Origin: Oscheius dolichura
Taxonomy: Eukaryota; Nematoda; Chromadorea; Rhabditida; Rhabditidae
Reading direction: 5' to 3'
NCBI GenBank assembly: GCA_932521035.1
Contig: OW051495.1
Coordinates: 10,106,001 to 10,170,000 of the forward strand
DNA: 64,000 nucleotides
The notes under the pieces were generated by a model. It saw nothing but the letters and a program-made list of their open reading frames with translations, did no database searches and was not told the DNA's origin. The position numbers were made by a program, and so were the translations under genes. Below are positions 45,012-57,061 of the stretch, one piece after another. Each line of letters starts with the position of its first letter. Positions within the stretch are counted from its first letter, which is position 1.

Positions 45012-45179
45012 ATGGCATCCAGCTCCCGAAAGCAGTCGATCGTCGAGGCGGCGGAGCAGCACTTCGACAAGAATACCATCATCCTCATCATCAATCTGGC
45101 TATTCTCACCATTCTGATGGCCCTGCTCTACATGGTCGCCACTTCTGCCATGGCCGTCGGAGGAAAGGATGAAAACTAA
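45012..45179 (+). CDS. 55-residue single-pass membrane protein
   Basis: A compact single-exon frame whose ATG directly follows TTCAG: MASSSRKQSIVEAAEQHFDK, then a hydrophobic helix (TIILIINLAILTILMALLYM, continuing VATSAMA) and a short GGKDEN tail, TAA at 45179. The N-terminal polar helix and one central membrane segment with a tiny exit suggest a small tail-anchored or type II membrane protein. No family recognised. Codon use favours C-ending codons typical of an expressed gene, and the start context suits spliced-leader addition. Confidence 0.6.
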   Translation: MASSSRKQSIVEAAEQHFDKNTIILIINLAILTILMALLYMVATSAMAVGGKDEN

Positions 45180-45799
45180 AGTGAGCGGGGGATCGCCTAT
45201 GATCTCTGGTTGTTGGGGGACGGCGTGACTGTAGGCTCTGGGACAGTGGCCGGTTCCTACGGTTGACCAAGAAAGACCATCTGGAAAATGAAGTTTCCGC
45301 GAAAGGGACCCTAATAATTTGGCCACGTACTCCTTGTAAGTTGACAAGCCGCCGCCGGGTCATCCTTGGTATCCCTGGTAACCTTCTGTGGGTGAAACCT
45401 CCAGCATTCCTTTATAAAACGTGATTTCCACTTTGTTCCCTCTCAAATTATGTTTACAAACAACCCGGCAGACGTCAAACGAGAGATCCCGTCTTCGTCA
45501 GTTGAAAAAAGACACCTCCAGCTGTTTATGAGGGTAGTGAGAACATCATGTTTTCCTCTTGAAAAACTTTATTTGAACTACATTTTTAAAAAAGGAAAGA
45601 GCTTGTTGAAGTTGATCTAATTGATACAAGACAGGCGCCGTCTGTTGCGTTCTCTTTTCCGGGTCGTCGGCGGTTGATTACATCCTGGTAACAGTTGCCC
45701 TTCCAAATGGGCCATTTTTCTTCCCTTTTTCTCGGAGGGAACTTTTAAAAGAAGAAAAAGGGACAAGCAATTAGGAAAATATCAATTTCAGATAGCTGT
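45180..45799. other. intergenic, no gene seen
   Basis: 3' flank of the small membrane-protein gene; minus-strand frames here are shadows of it. No further structure noticed. Confidence 0.4.
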
Positions 45800-46162
45800 G
45801 TGTCCAAGCGCATTCCTCCCGTCCCTTTCTCTCTAACGTTTCGTCTTGTTCATAAACGAGGTTCTTCCTATCGACACCCGCGTGATAATTCACTCTTTAT
45901 CTTTTATAATTTTGTATATTTTTATTGTTTTCAGCTCATAAAGCTGACAGGACGTGTTCGAATTCACGTGGCTTTAATTCGCAGTGAAAAATACGGTCAG
46001 CTGGCCTGTGCTCGGAGTCTCACTGACATATTGGATTTCTCTGCCGCAGGAGCTGCCAACAAGCACTCTGCTCACGGCAACTGTTGTCGAGATTTTGTGA
46101 CTATTGGAAATGAGAAGAAGGCAAAATATTTTTTTAAAGCAGGAATTGGGAAAACGGCTTGA
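45800..46162 (+). CDS. uncertain protein, likely exon from about 45936
   Basis: The firm part is the segment after the acceptor TTGTTTTCAG near 45934: LIKLTGRVRIHVALIRSEKY, GQLACARSLTDILDFSAAGA, CRDFVTIGNEKKAKYFFKAG, TGA at 46162. It looks like real coding text, basic and compact. The upstream part (VPFSLTFRLVHKRGSSYRH) is less convincing and includes an AT-rich tract that is probably an intron, though no donor keeps frame obviously. I do not recognise the family, and this may be a decayed or partly modelled gene. Confidence 0.35.
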   Translation: MSKRIPPVPFSLTFRLVHKRGSSYRHPRDNSLFIFYNFVYFYCFQLIKLTGRVRIHVALIRSEKYGQLACARSLTDILDFSAAGAANKHSAHGNCCRDFVTIGNEKKAKYFFKAGIGKTA

Positions 46163-46327
46163 AAATAATCGGAATTCTTGGTTTTTCGCAAATGCGTCGT
46201 CTTATTGCCTTCATTTTTGGAAATACAACTTCAAAATAGTGAAAACAACCCTCTGAAACTATAAATTTGATAAAACAACAAGACTATAAGAAAAAATCGA
46301 GTAAAAATAACAAGACCAAGATGTAAT

Positions 46328-46633
46328 TTATTTCTTATGCCGTTTATTCTGTTTTTTCGGATGTACAGTCGTTCTCATCAGCCTCTCCATCTTTCTTCTC
46401 TGAGCTTCTTTGACGCTTTCTTCCATCGGCCATGGGATCGCCGCTTGAGGCTTACTATTCTCTTTTTCCAGCATCTTTTCCTCTTTTAGAACTTGTTTAA
46501 CTTTATACGAGATGACACTAATTCCACAGCCGATGGCCAAGCCAATGCCGTAGATTAGAGCCAACGTCCAAGAGGAGTCGACAACAACTTTTTCATCTGT
46601 TTTCATCATTCTCACAGCCATTGAGAAATCCAT
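46328..46633 (-). CDS. single-pass membrane protein with charged cytosolic tail
   Basis: Single exon from ATG 46633, preceded by TTCAG. MDFSMAVRMMKTDEKVVVDS leads into one transmembrane helix (TLALIYGIGLAIGCGISVIS), then a long charged helix (KVKQVLKEEKMLEKENSK), a conserved-looking AAIPWPM, and a strongly basic end (KKQNKRHKK). About 101 residues. Family not recognised; topology suggests an organelle or ER membrane anchor. It starts 329 bases after the PEX2 stop on the same strand and is the last gene in the run HIBADH, RBM17, PEX2, this gene. Confidence 0.6.
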   Translation of the reverse strand: MDFSMAVRMMKTDEKVVVDSSWTLALIYGIGLAIGCGISVISYKVKQVLKEEKMLEKENSKPQAAIPWPMEESVKEAQRRKMERLMRTTVHPKKQNKRHKK

Positions 46634-46962
46634 TCTGAACAGAAAATAAATAAACAAGTTGGTTTCTGAAAGAAAATAAGCGAAAAAAAGGAGAAACCTT
46701 GGAAGCAGCCGACTTCTTGGGGAACTTTGGACACAATAAATTGATTCAGCTTTGGTAGAATCTGATTATTCTTGTACAAACGTAAGCTAATCAATTTTAC
46801 ATCAACTTGAAAGTGACAAACAAGAAAAAACAAAGTGGGAAATAATATTTCAACAACAAGAAGAGTAAAACATCTATTTTTATTGGAATATTGAGCAGAA
46901 TATGGCACATTACTGGTCTATGGATCACAGTTCGGCTATTTACAATTTTCTCTGGTCAAATT

Positions 46963-47858
46963 TTAATTGACAGCTCGCCCCTGGACAGTCGTTGCTGGTC
47001 CCTCAGCTCCGCAAGCAATGCATCCGGTCTCCTTTCTCGAGGCGTCACACCAATAGCAAGCCATGTGACCACAACTCCATCTTACAGGAATTGTGGCCAA
47101 TTTCTCGCAAGCAACACACTCCATTCCCTTTGAGGTATAGTTCTTCTGGGATCGTTTCCAATATCTCTGTGCCAGGATGAAGAAAGGATATCCCAAGAGA
47201 AGAGCATCCCGGAAAGCATGCCAAAGTAGCTCACGGTTCTGGGATTCATAGTTCAGCGTACCTAAAGGGGTATTCTTCCTTTTCAGGTTGGACTCTTACC
47301 AATTGTAGGCAGATTATTGTTGTAATTTCTCAATCCAAGCGCATACTCGACTAAATTACTATGCCCTCCTTTTCTAAGGAAACGTAGGTAGTGAAAAATG
47401 GCGAAGATCTGATTCCATCTTTTTAAATTTATCAGATGCCCACCTCATAGACGGCTTCACATTTTGCCGCAGCTCTCGTCCATGCGGGCATATTAGCCAC
47501 TTCTGGGATTCTCCTAATAAGGTAAGGAACAAGAACTGATAGCCCAAAATGAGCTGCCACCTTATTAGCGGTGTAGTCCTTATAGGCAATGTCTTCTTCC
47601 ACTTGACCGGGAGAAGCTCCTTGAGAAATGCAGGAGGACCAAAGAACTGTATCAAGAGCCAGCTCAATTTCAGGCTTTACTTGCTCTAGAGCTCGAGAAA
47701 CGGATACAGGAAGACCTTCCAAGGTCGATTCAAGCTAAACGGTTGTGCCACATACGAAAAAATCAGGGAAGTCCAACCTGAGACAGCGCCAATTGTCTGT
47801 ATTCCTCGTCGAGAACGTGAGCATCCACTTGATCCGTGCGGAGACATTCCCTCGCCAT
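46963..47858 (-). CDS. PEX2: peroxisome biogenesis factor 2 (RING ubiquitin ligase)
   Basis: With PEX10 and PEX12, PEX2 forms the peroxisomal membrane ligase that recycles the PEX5 import receptor. From ATG 47858: MARECLRTDQVDAHVLDEEY, then STLEGLPVSVSRALEQVKPE, HFGLSVLVPYLIRRIPEVAN, RFLRKGGHSNLVEYALGLRN and NYESQNRELLWHAFRDALLL. NRELLWHAF aligns with the NRQLLWHGF of human PEX2. The C-terminal RING reads CVACEKLATIPVRWSCGHMA, CYWC, then CIACG, ending AVN at TAA 46963. Three introns. Size (about 250 residues) is a little below the human 305. It sits 166 bases after RBM17 on the same strand. Confidence 0.85.
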
Positions 47859-48024
47859 CCTTTTTTGACTTAGAAAAACAACACATTTGTTAGTAAAGCA
47901 TGCAACGTGCAACAAACACCACAAGCAAGAATTGAAAAATTATATAAATACCTTTATATCAAACGTAAACAAATATATCCTCGTATTAATTAGGCTGAGA
48001 GATCATTTAAATACATCACCGTAG

Positions 48025-49585
48025 TTATTTATCATAATTCTTCTGTGTAAAATCATCGGCGTCATAAAATCGAGCAGAAACTTGGCGACCAGCGAAAAAC
48101 CGTCCATTCATTACAATGTTTGCCTAGAAAAATAAAATAACGGTTATAAAACTAACATACTTTTATTGCTTGTGCTATATTTGTAAATTCTACAAAAATC
48201 CGAACAGCTTCATTATCAGGAGCTCCTTCTATCTAAGATTTTTAATGAAAAAAGAAGTGTTTAGAAGCTTACTTTATGAACTACAATGCTATTGACTTGC
48301 CCACATTTATTCATTTCTTCTTTTACATCATTTTCCAATTCCGAATCAATCTCATTTGGACCTACCATGTTCTAAAATTATTATATTACAGAAAATAAAA
48401 AAGACACCGTCATACCGTCATCATCAAAATTTTAGAGGCACTCATCATCATAGCTGCTGTATTTACTGTACGCTGGAATGCTGGTTGAGGTATTGGAGCA
48501 TTTGCTAAAATTGTATGATTAAAATCATTATAAGGAAACAAACCAATTCCTGTTTCATCCTTGATTAATCCACTATTTCTTCCCAGTTTCTCAACAGATA
48601 ACGCTTTACTGATTCCTTGCTCGTCTCTTCCTAAACGAAATAAAATAAAAACACAACAAAACTACCTAATCCTGCTCCTTCTTTGTAACCATATTTGCTC
48701 ATAATATTGGCTGCCACACCAAGACCCCTAGACGTTCCTTTTCCAAACGCTGGTAAAAATGAAGGCTGTTTAAACTCCTACAAATAAAACATTTTGAATA
48801 AATAAAAAAAAACGAACGGGTTCTTCTTTCTTTTCTTCAATAACTGGCGGTGGTGGTTCTTCCGCATAAATTGATGGTGGTGCAATAGCTGCACCTTTAT
48901 CTCGTTTACGCTCTTCTTCTTTATGTTCTTGTGTTAGACTAGATTGTACGATTAGAAATCAAAACAAATGTGACCAACCGTTCTGCAACTTCTCTCGCCG
49001 CTTTTTCTCTAGCTTCTCGTTCTTCTTTTTTCTTTTTCTGTGCGAGATAATCATTAGGTATAGCCGGCTGATATTCACATTTTATTGTTGCTTCTCCAAA
49101 CATTAAAATCTAAAATTAGAATTTGATTGTAATTTATCAAAACGTACACTATCATCAGTTGCTGTTTTCGGTAAGAATGATAAAGGAGCACCATCGGTAA
49201 TGGGCCGAGGCTTCGGTGGAATTACTCTTTTCATATTAGGTGCGTTACGAACTCTAGCTGATAGATCAATAACGGGAGTAACATGAGTTTTCTATAAATT
49301 AAAAATATAAAGAATTAAACATGACATACAAAAGTAGTTGGAGCAGCTCGTTTCTGTTGAATATGGGCAGCTAGGAATTTCATGCTAACATCTTTTGCTC
49401 CATCATTTTTCACTACCGGAGGAGGTTGTTCTAAATACAGCAAATAACATTAAAAATGACAACTAGCCTTCTTCTTTTTTAGGTATATTAATATTTAACA
49501 TTGGAGGAGCGGATATTACGGCAGGAAGAGGTTTTCCTGGTCCTGGATTTGCTTCATCCTCCGAATCCGAATCGTATAAAGCCAT
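48025..49585 (-). CDS. RBM17: splicing factor 45 (RBM17), G-patch and UHM
   Basis: A spliceosomal protein acting in 3' splice-site choice. MALYDSDSEDEANPGPGKPL opens an acidic N-terminus. Pro-rich and Lys/Glu-rich segments follow (TDGAPLSFLPKTATDDSILM, PNDYLAQKKKKEEREAREKA). The G-patch is GVAANIMSKYGYKEGAGLGR and SKALSVEKLGRNSGLI. The C-terminal UHM-type RRM reads NMVGPNEIDSELENDVKEEM, CGQVNSIVVHKIEG, AVRIFVEFTNIAQAIKAN and MNGRFFAGRQVSARFYDAD, with the RxF that binds ULM peptides (GRFF). The protein ends at TAA 48025. About eight introns of 40-50 bases. Order and spacing match SPF45. Same-strand neighbours HIBADH (209 bases upstream) and PEX2 (166 downstream). Confidence 0.9.
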
Positions 49586-49794
49586 TCTGACAAGCAAATT
49601 AATTTCGTTTGAAATGGTTAGAAGTAGAAAGATGAATACACGGAAGATATGGAATAAGTCAAGTAAAATACAATCTTTATTATAAAACTCTGTAAATTAT
49701 ACACAAAATAATTGCCTAAAACTGGCACCAGATATGTACCCTTTCGTTAGAATAAAATGCGAGTAAAAAGTAGAACCTAGCTGTGACACAAATA

Positions 49795-50952
49795 TTAGAT
49801 ATGATTTTTCAGAAATTGATAAACTACTCCAAAATCTTTGTTTGCGAAATCAGGATGTTGAGCAAGAAGACGATAGATTTGGTGGGCTAGTGAACCGAGA
49901 GGAGTTGGAGCCTGAACATTAGTAGCAGCATTCTGAGCAAGAGAAAGATCCTAAATGTCGGTATGAACAAAATAATTTAAACCAGCAGACCTTAGCCATA
50001 AGAGCACTACCAAATCCTCCTTCGTATCCTCTGCTGCATGGAATTCCTTCGATTACACCAGGTACAGGGTTGTAAGTGTCGGAAGACCAGCATCTACCAG
50101 AAGACGTGTTAATAATTGAGGCGAGCTGCTTTGCTGATAGTCCCATTCTGTAAATATCAACGATTTTTAATTGAAAAATTACTCACTTGACTCCCAAGTT
50201 CATAGTTTCAGCTACGCCAATCATTTCAATTCCTAATAGCATATTGTTACAAATTTTTGCAGCTTGCCCATTTCCAACTTTGCCGCAGTCAACCTAGGAA
50301 AATATCAACCATGAAAATAAAAAGTTACTTACAATATTCTTTCCCATGTGCTGCAGATATCCTTTAGCACGTTCAAAGGTTTTCGGGCATTCTCCACTGC
50401 CTACCATGAAAGTAAGGGTGCCTGCTTGTGCTCCTAAAAGGATGAAAATGTTAGAAAGATGTAAGGCAAACCTCCAACTCCGCCAGAGACCGGTGCATCG
50501 ACGTATAGAGATTTCTTTAGAAGACATAATGAGGCCATTTCAATAGATGCGACCTGGTCGATGGTGGAGGAGTCCATACAGAGAGTGTCGGGTTGCAGTG
50601 TCCTAAAAATCAGCGTTCATTTTTTAAAAATTCTTTTACTGATAAATAACAAGAAATATACTTACTTTAGAAGACCATCGTCGGCTGTGAAGACTGACTT
50701 CACGTGTGGACTGCTCGGTAACATGGTGATGATATTCTTCGAAGCCGCTGCAATATCTGCAGGATGTGCGGCTACTTGACATCCATCTGTCTAAAAATCA
50801 ATAAAAATGTGCTAAATCAAATCATTTACCTTGAACTGATCGAGAACCTTCTTATTAGTATCGTAGACAATCAGTTTATGCCCATTCTTCACTAAATTTC
50901 TGGCCATATGGGCGCCCATGTTTCCGAGACCGACGAATCCAACCAACGACAT
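49795..50952 (-). CDS. HIBADH: 3-hydroxyisobutyrate dehydrogenase
   Basis: Mitochondrial valine catabolism: 3-hydroxyisobutyrate to methylmalonate semialdehyde with NAD+. [20 protein letters not shown] is the Rossmann GxGxxG start. [53 protein letters not shown] with MVG, and [20 protein letters not shown] (catalytic Lys in AAKICNN) follow. [37 protein letters not shown] and [11 protein letters not shown] close the protein at TAA 49795. The family usually has a mitochondrial presequence; here the first ATG starts almost at the Rossmann fold, so any presequence would need an upstream exon. It heads the run that includes RBM17 and PEX2 and is divergent from ZNF330. Confidence 0.9.
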
Positions 50953-51191
50953 CTCTAAAAATCCTAACTCATAAGAAAGAAGCAAGAAGCTAAGGTAGGC
51001 AATGCGAAAGGGCAAAAGCTGTCAATCATCGACATGCTTCCCAAAAGACGGAGGGAAATCAAGTACGCGGTCGCGTAACGTGACAATTTTTAGAGCGACA
51101 TGGAAACCCCTTCCTGAACTCGGTCGAAAGCTGCATTCGTTTCGCATTATTTTGGTAGAGAATCGACTAATTTGGCCATTTTTCAGATAAT

Positions 51192-52367
<1,176 letters not shown>

Positions 52368-52599
52368 CCATTTTCAGATGACGTTATTAAAATTGTTGAG
52401 TTTTAATTGAGTTTTAATTAAAGTAATATCATATTTATTATATTTACACACACACATAGATACACGTGGCACACTGTAGCAATTGATCACAGTAGAAAAG
52501 ACTTTTTAGAGAAAGGGCAAGAAAGGTGAGATTCCGTTGTTAGAACTGATTGACCCGTTAGATTTGAGATTTTTTGAGGGAAAAGTAAAGCAAAATGTG

Positions 52600-55500
52600 T
52601 TAGATGAAAGCGTCTCCATTGAAAAAGTCCTGCAACACCCCGTTTTCCATCGACTCCATCCAATTCATCTTCCTTTCCAAATATTCAACATGCTTACTGG
52701 CATCTCCATACCATTTAGGGACTAGCTTTTCGACCTAAAATCGATTTTTATTTATTTTCAACGTTCCGTTTTCCTTACATGTTTTAATTCATCCATTGTT
52801 CTCACAGAATGCAGTAGAATTTTACTAACAGGCTGTATGGCGGTCTCATTAGCCGAGAACAAAAATATCCTTTCTTCTTCTTGGAGCCGTCCAATTTGAT
52901 GCCACAAAGCCGAGCGGAATTTCCGATTGTAATGGAGACTGAAGTCCGACTTCAATCCAGAAGCATAGATGGCAGCATTTCTCGTGGCTACGATCTGCTT
53001 CGCAGCCAATTTTGCTATTCTATCCTCCTTGGAGCAGGCTGCCAGCTGGACATAAGAAGACCAGGAGGATCTTCTTGTTCGAAGCTTGGATTCCAGCAAG
53101 GCATTCTGGAATTAGAAAATTTATAAAACTAAAAGAAGTGAAAATACCTCCGCTTCGGCCATATTCGTAAAGAGATATTGGCAAACGGCTGTGGATTGGC
53201 GGTAAACGTCCTCCTCGGCGGAATTACTATAGAGGAGCCACTTCTTCGTCATCGAATCCTGATCACAACTGGGTAGGTTTGTCACACAGCGAAGTTGGTA
53301 CAGTTTAGACAATCTGGACACATTTTTAGAGAGAGAAGGAGTATTCTTACCGGGATGGTTCCAACAGCCAGAGAGCTGCTTCTTCGGGATTCGCCTGGGA
53401 GGCATCTAGCAGTTTGTCGAAGTGTGCCACCACGGGAGAAAGGTAGAGAAGAAGAGAGTTCAATATCTTCGACCCCCTCCACCCATCCACTAAATGGTAG
53501 ACGGCATCCAGGCCCATTAGAGCCACTCCCAGGTCGGGTTCCCTTGACAAATAGCCGAGGAGATAGATATACAGATGGGGACTATCCGAATGGGCTAGGA
53601 ACATCTCCGAATCCACAATTATCTGGGTTCTGCTCTTGGTGGGAATCTCCTCCGGGTTGTGGTGGAGCTGAAGGGTGGATTGACTAGAAGAAAAGGAGGA
53701 GGATACCTGTCTGGCGAGGAGTTTCCAATTATTGTAGTCGTAGTTGACTCGGTAGGGGAAAGCCCACTCGGGATTGGCGATCAGCGGCTGGCTGGCGAGG
53801 AGTTCGACATCCGCAAAGGAGAGGGAGTGGTTCTTCAGCCAGAACTGCCTCACCACCTGAATTTAGATTTTTCATGGTTTAGAAATAGGGGAGTACCTGC
53901 CCCTCGCTGCTCTTCACCGAGCCGAACATGTAACTGAAAGGAATACTCCAGGTGTCCGATGGCTCTGCCGCCCTCCTAGGCAGCCGGAGCTCTTCTCTCC
54001 TCACTTCTGTTCTAGGAAGGGCAGGCCTGTTCAGTTTTCTCCTCTTCTTCTTATGCTTTTTCTTCGGAACGGAGCCAATCCAATCCTTGGGAAAGTTCTC
54101 AAATAAATTGTCATCAAAAGGAGTCGTCTCGTCCACATTGCGCCTTGTCCGCCGCCTCTCCTCCCTGGAATTGACCAAAATTGAAAGAGCCACAGTTAGA
54201 CAGCTTACACTTGATTCTCCCCAGTCAAAAATGCCTTGTAGTCATTCTCAACGGACTGCTTCTGACTGACAGTGATCATATCCGTCTCGTAGTTCCGAAC
54301 GACGGTTACGGTAGGAATGCCTCCATTGACTAGCCATCCTTCCATGACCTTGGACAGTGGCTCCTGCTCCGCGCCGTGGTCAGCATGGGAGGGAAGAGAC
54401 TCCCACAATTCGTCGCGAGACACCGAACGGAACGCATTCTTACGGAGATATCTGAAGGAATCGTTAGATAGAGGAGAGAGGAGGACTACCTCTTGACCCC
54501 TGCTCGGAAGTCTATCTCACTGACGAGGTCCCTAATCATCCGGACCACTACCCATCCCTTTATGTAGAGGTGGGTCACGTGGAAGGCGTTCTCCACAGCG
54601 TGTTTTGTAGTCATCTCTTTGACTAGAGGGAATCTCTCGTCTGCTGACTGAAATAATTGGATAATGGTGAGTAGAAGAGGAGTCCCTACCTGTTTCTTTA
54701 CTAGATGAGCCAGGCGCAGGTAGTACTCGTTGTCAGTCAGGATGGGATGTTCATCTTTCAGAAATTCTTGGGCAAAATACGTGGCGAAGCCTTCGTTCAG
54801 CCAGAGTTCATCGAACCTGGAAGGGAGAATGAATGTAGGATTACGGTACTCACCATCTCATGGTGACCAGATTTCCGAACCACTGATGAGCCAATTCGTG
54901 TGTGATGAGCCTTTTCACCTTGAACTCGTGGTATATTCTATCCACAGTTAAATTAGCATTGTCTGAAGCATTTTTTTAAACAAATAACATTATATCTTGC
55001 CTTCAAGACCGGGATCCATGAGAATTGCTCGAAAGTCAAAGATCAACAGTCCCCAGTTCTCCATCGCATCGACGGGGAAGCTCCTCGCGGCGATGAAGTC
55101 CATCTTGGGAAGGGAATACGGCACCTGGAAGGAAGTTATACAATCCTTTGACGAGAATACAAACCTCGAATTCTTCCTCGTGTTTGTCGAACATAATCGG
55201 AGCGAAGTTGGCAGTAAACCGGGCGGAGAGGACCTGCTCCCGGAGGGTCCATATGGTCAGCGGGATATTTCTCTCTGTCCTCATTTCAAACGGTTGAAAC
55301 TCTCCTAAAAATAACAATTATTACAGTAAGAAAACCAAAAACAGACCAACAGCAAAGGCTAGAAGATAGGTAGACATTGGTGGGGTCTCCTGGAAGGAAG
55401 TATGGGCGACGGCATTGGGATTCCGTGGCCGGTGTTCTTCCTGGTCTTTTCTATAGGGCATATTGGAGAGGACGACGTATTTAGCCGGATGGAGGACGGA

Positions 55501-57061
55501 AATATTGAAGGTTGCCTGGAAAAGGAGGCAATTTGGGGTGAAATACTGGCCCCTACCTTGAATCCAGGCTCATCCCAACAGGGAAGGAAGGAGCGAGCCG
55601 AGACGGGTTCAAACTTCGTTGTAAAGGCAACCACTTGGGAGCCTTCTTCCTGAAAAGGCAATTTATAATCAGAAAAAGTTCAAGAACTTACTCTAAAGCT
55701 CTTCTCCGAGCAGTGTACTCCCTTATCGTCGTCGTCCATACAAATCGTCGTGTTGTACTCGATCTCCAGGATGTAACGTCCCCTCCGCAGCTGTTCTCTC
55801 AACAACACCCGGCACAGATCCTTATTATCCTCCCGTCTGATAGTCTTCGGGTAGATCCTCTTCCCATCTCGGAGGATTCTCAACCGCTCGATGGAGACTT
55901 TCTCCCCGATGTGGAAGACTATCTCATCGTCGCTGGAGTTACCGTAGGAGTCGAGATGGATCGAGAGATTACCACGGACGAGGTGGTCACCGAAACGAGT
56001 CAGATCCAACTGAAAAAAGAAGAATACTTGCTGGGATATTTTGGAATAGGTGGCACATGAGCACTCGGCGCCCGCACCCGTAAAGAGTCGGCAGCGAGCC
56101 CGAGTGGGAAATCGCTAATCGTTCTTATCAAATTAACCTTCGATATAGGCCGCTTTTGCAGAATACAAGGTTATCTGCTTTTTAGAACCTGAAGAGGTAG
56201 CTTAGCTTGTTAGCTCCTCTTCATGGGTCGGCCCGGCGTTGCACTACTGAACGGCCCACCCCCAATTGGGGGAAACAAAACTAATGCAAAAAGCGAAAGG
56301 AGAGATTCTTTTGGAAGCTTACCAACAGGTCATAATGCAGTGGCAGTACATGAAGAGGTAATTGAACTAGCAGGGTGTCATTCTTCTTTGGATTAGCTCC
56401 AGTACTGTGTAGTTCATCCAGCATGTGGTAATTCTCCAAATTGGGCGGATAAACCTCTTGTACAGTTAGCGGCTTCCTCGGTCGTCTACCTTCCAACTGA
56501 AATAGCCTCCTAATTATCAAATAACGAGATCTCTTACAGGTATAATTCTCTCGGTCAGTACCTCGCGGAGTATAGGTACCGCCGGGGTGGTTAGCTGGGC
56601 AGACGGGGAGAGGCTGGTAGTAGTGGTTAGCGGGGGTGGATCTGGACTCTTTGAGGGGGTTAGTTGCTTGATCAACTGCAACCACACATGCTGCCTTACC
56701 CATTCGAGGGAGAGACTTACCTTCAGGCTCTGGTCATTTCCCTGTTGGTCCAGTTCGAGCCAGTGGCCGATGAGGAAAGCGGTGGCTATGGAGGCACCGA
56801 TCACGAGGAGGATCAGGAGACAGATGATACACTGACGGGGGAGGAGGCTTTTCTTCCGGAAGAAGGAGTCTGAATTGGGAACGATAGATAGCTCAGGGGC
56901 CGAGCCAATATTTCTCGAGTCGGGATAAAACAGGATAAACTCATACCTGGACTTCCACATAAGGGATGATGTCCCTTTTTCAGACTCGGCGTCACCGTGG
57001 AAGAAGTAGCACTTCTAAGCGGCTGCACCTCATCGACACAGCTCTCTTTCGGATGGCTCAT
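52600..57061 (-). CDS. M1-family zinc aminopeptidase, type II membrane protein
   Basis: Starts [14 protein letters not shown] at 57061. Near residue 65 the signal anchor is [20 protein letters not shown]; a Pro/Thr stalk follows. The M1 core contains [40 protein letters not shown] (GAMEN site with Asp for Gly), [18 protein letters not shown] (HExxH), [14 protein letters not shown] (third zinc ligand) and [17 protein letters not shown] (catalytic Tyr). After [14 protein letters not shown] there is an insertion of about 60 residues with the polybasic [10 protein letters not shown]. The C-terminal ERAP1-like domain ends [13 protein letters not shown] at TAA 52600. Around 15 exons; one intron (about 56013-56324) carries three hairpins. 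Zinc ligands are intact, so it may be active, but the altered GAMEN suggests different specificity. Confidence 0.85.
56190..56272. ncRNA. candidate structured RNA: three abutting hairpins
   Basis: Within an aminopeptidase intron three stems follow each other with no gap. 56190-56223 pairs TGAAGAGG with CCTCTTCA. 56224-56258 pairs TGGGTCG with CGGCCCA. 56259-56272 is CCCCC-AATT-GGGGG. A weaker stem, AACCTT/AAGGTT, lies just upstream. I cannot assign the family or the strand. Confidence 0.35.
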
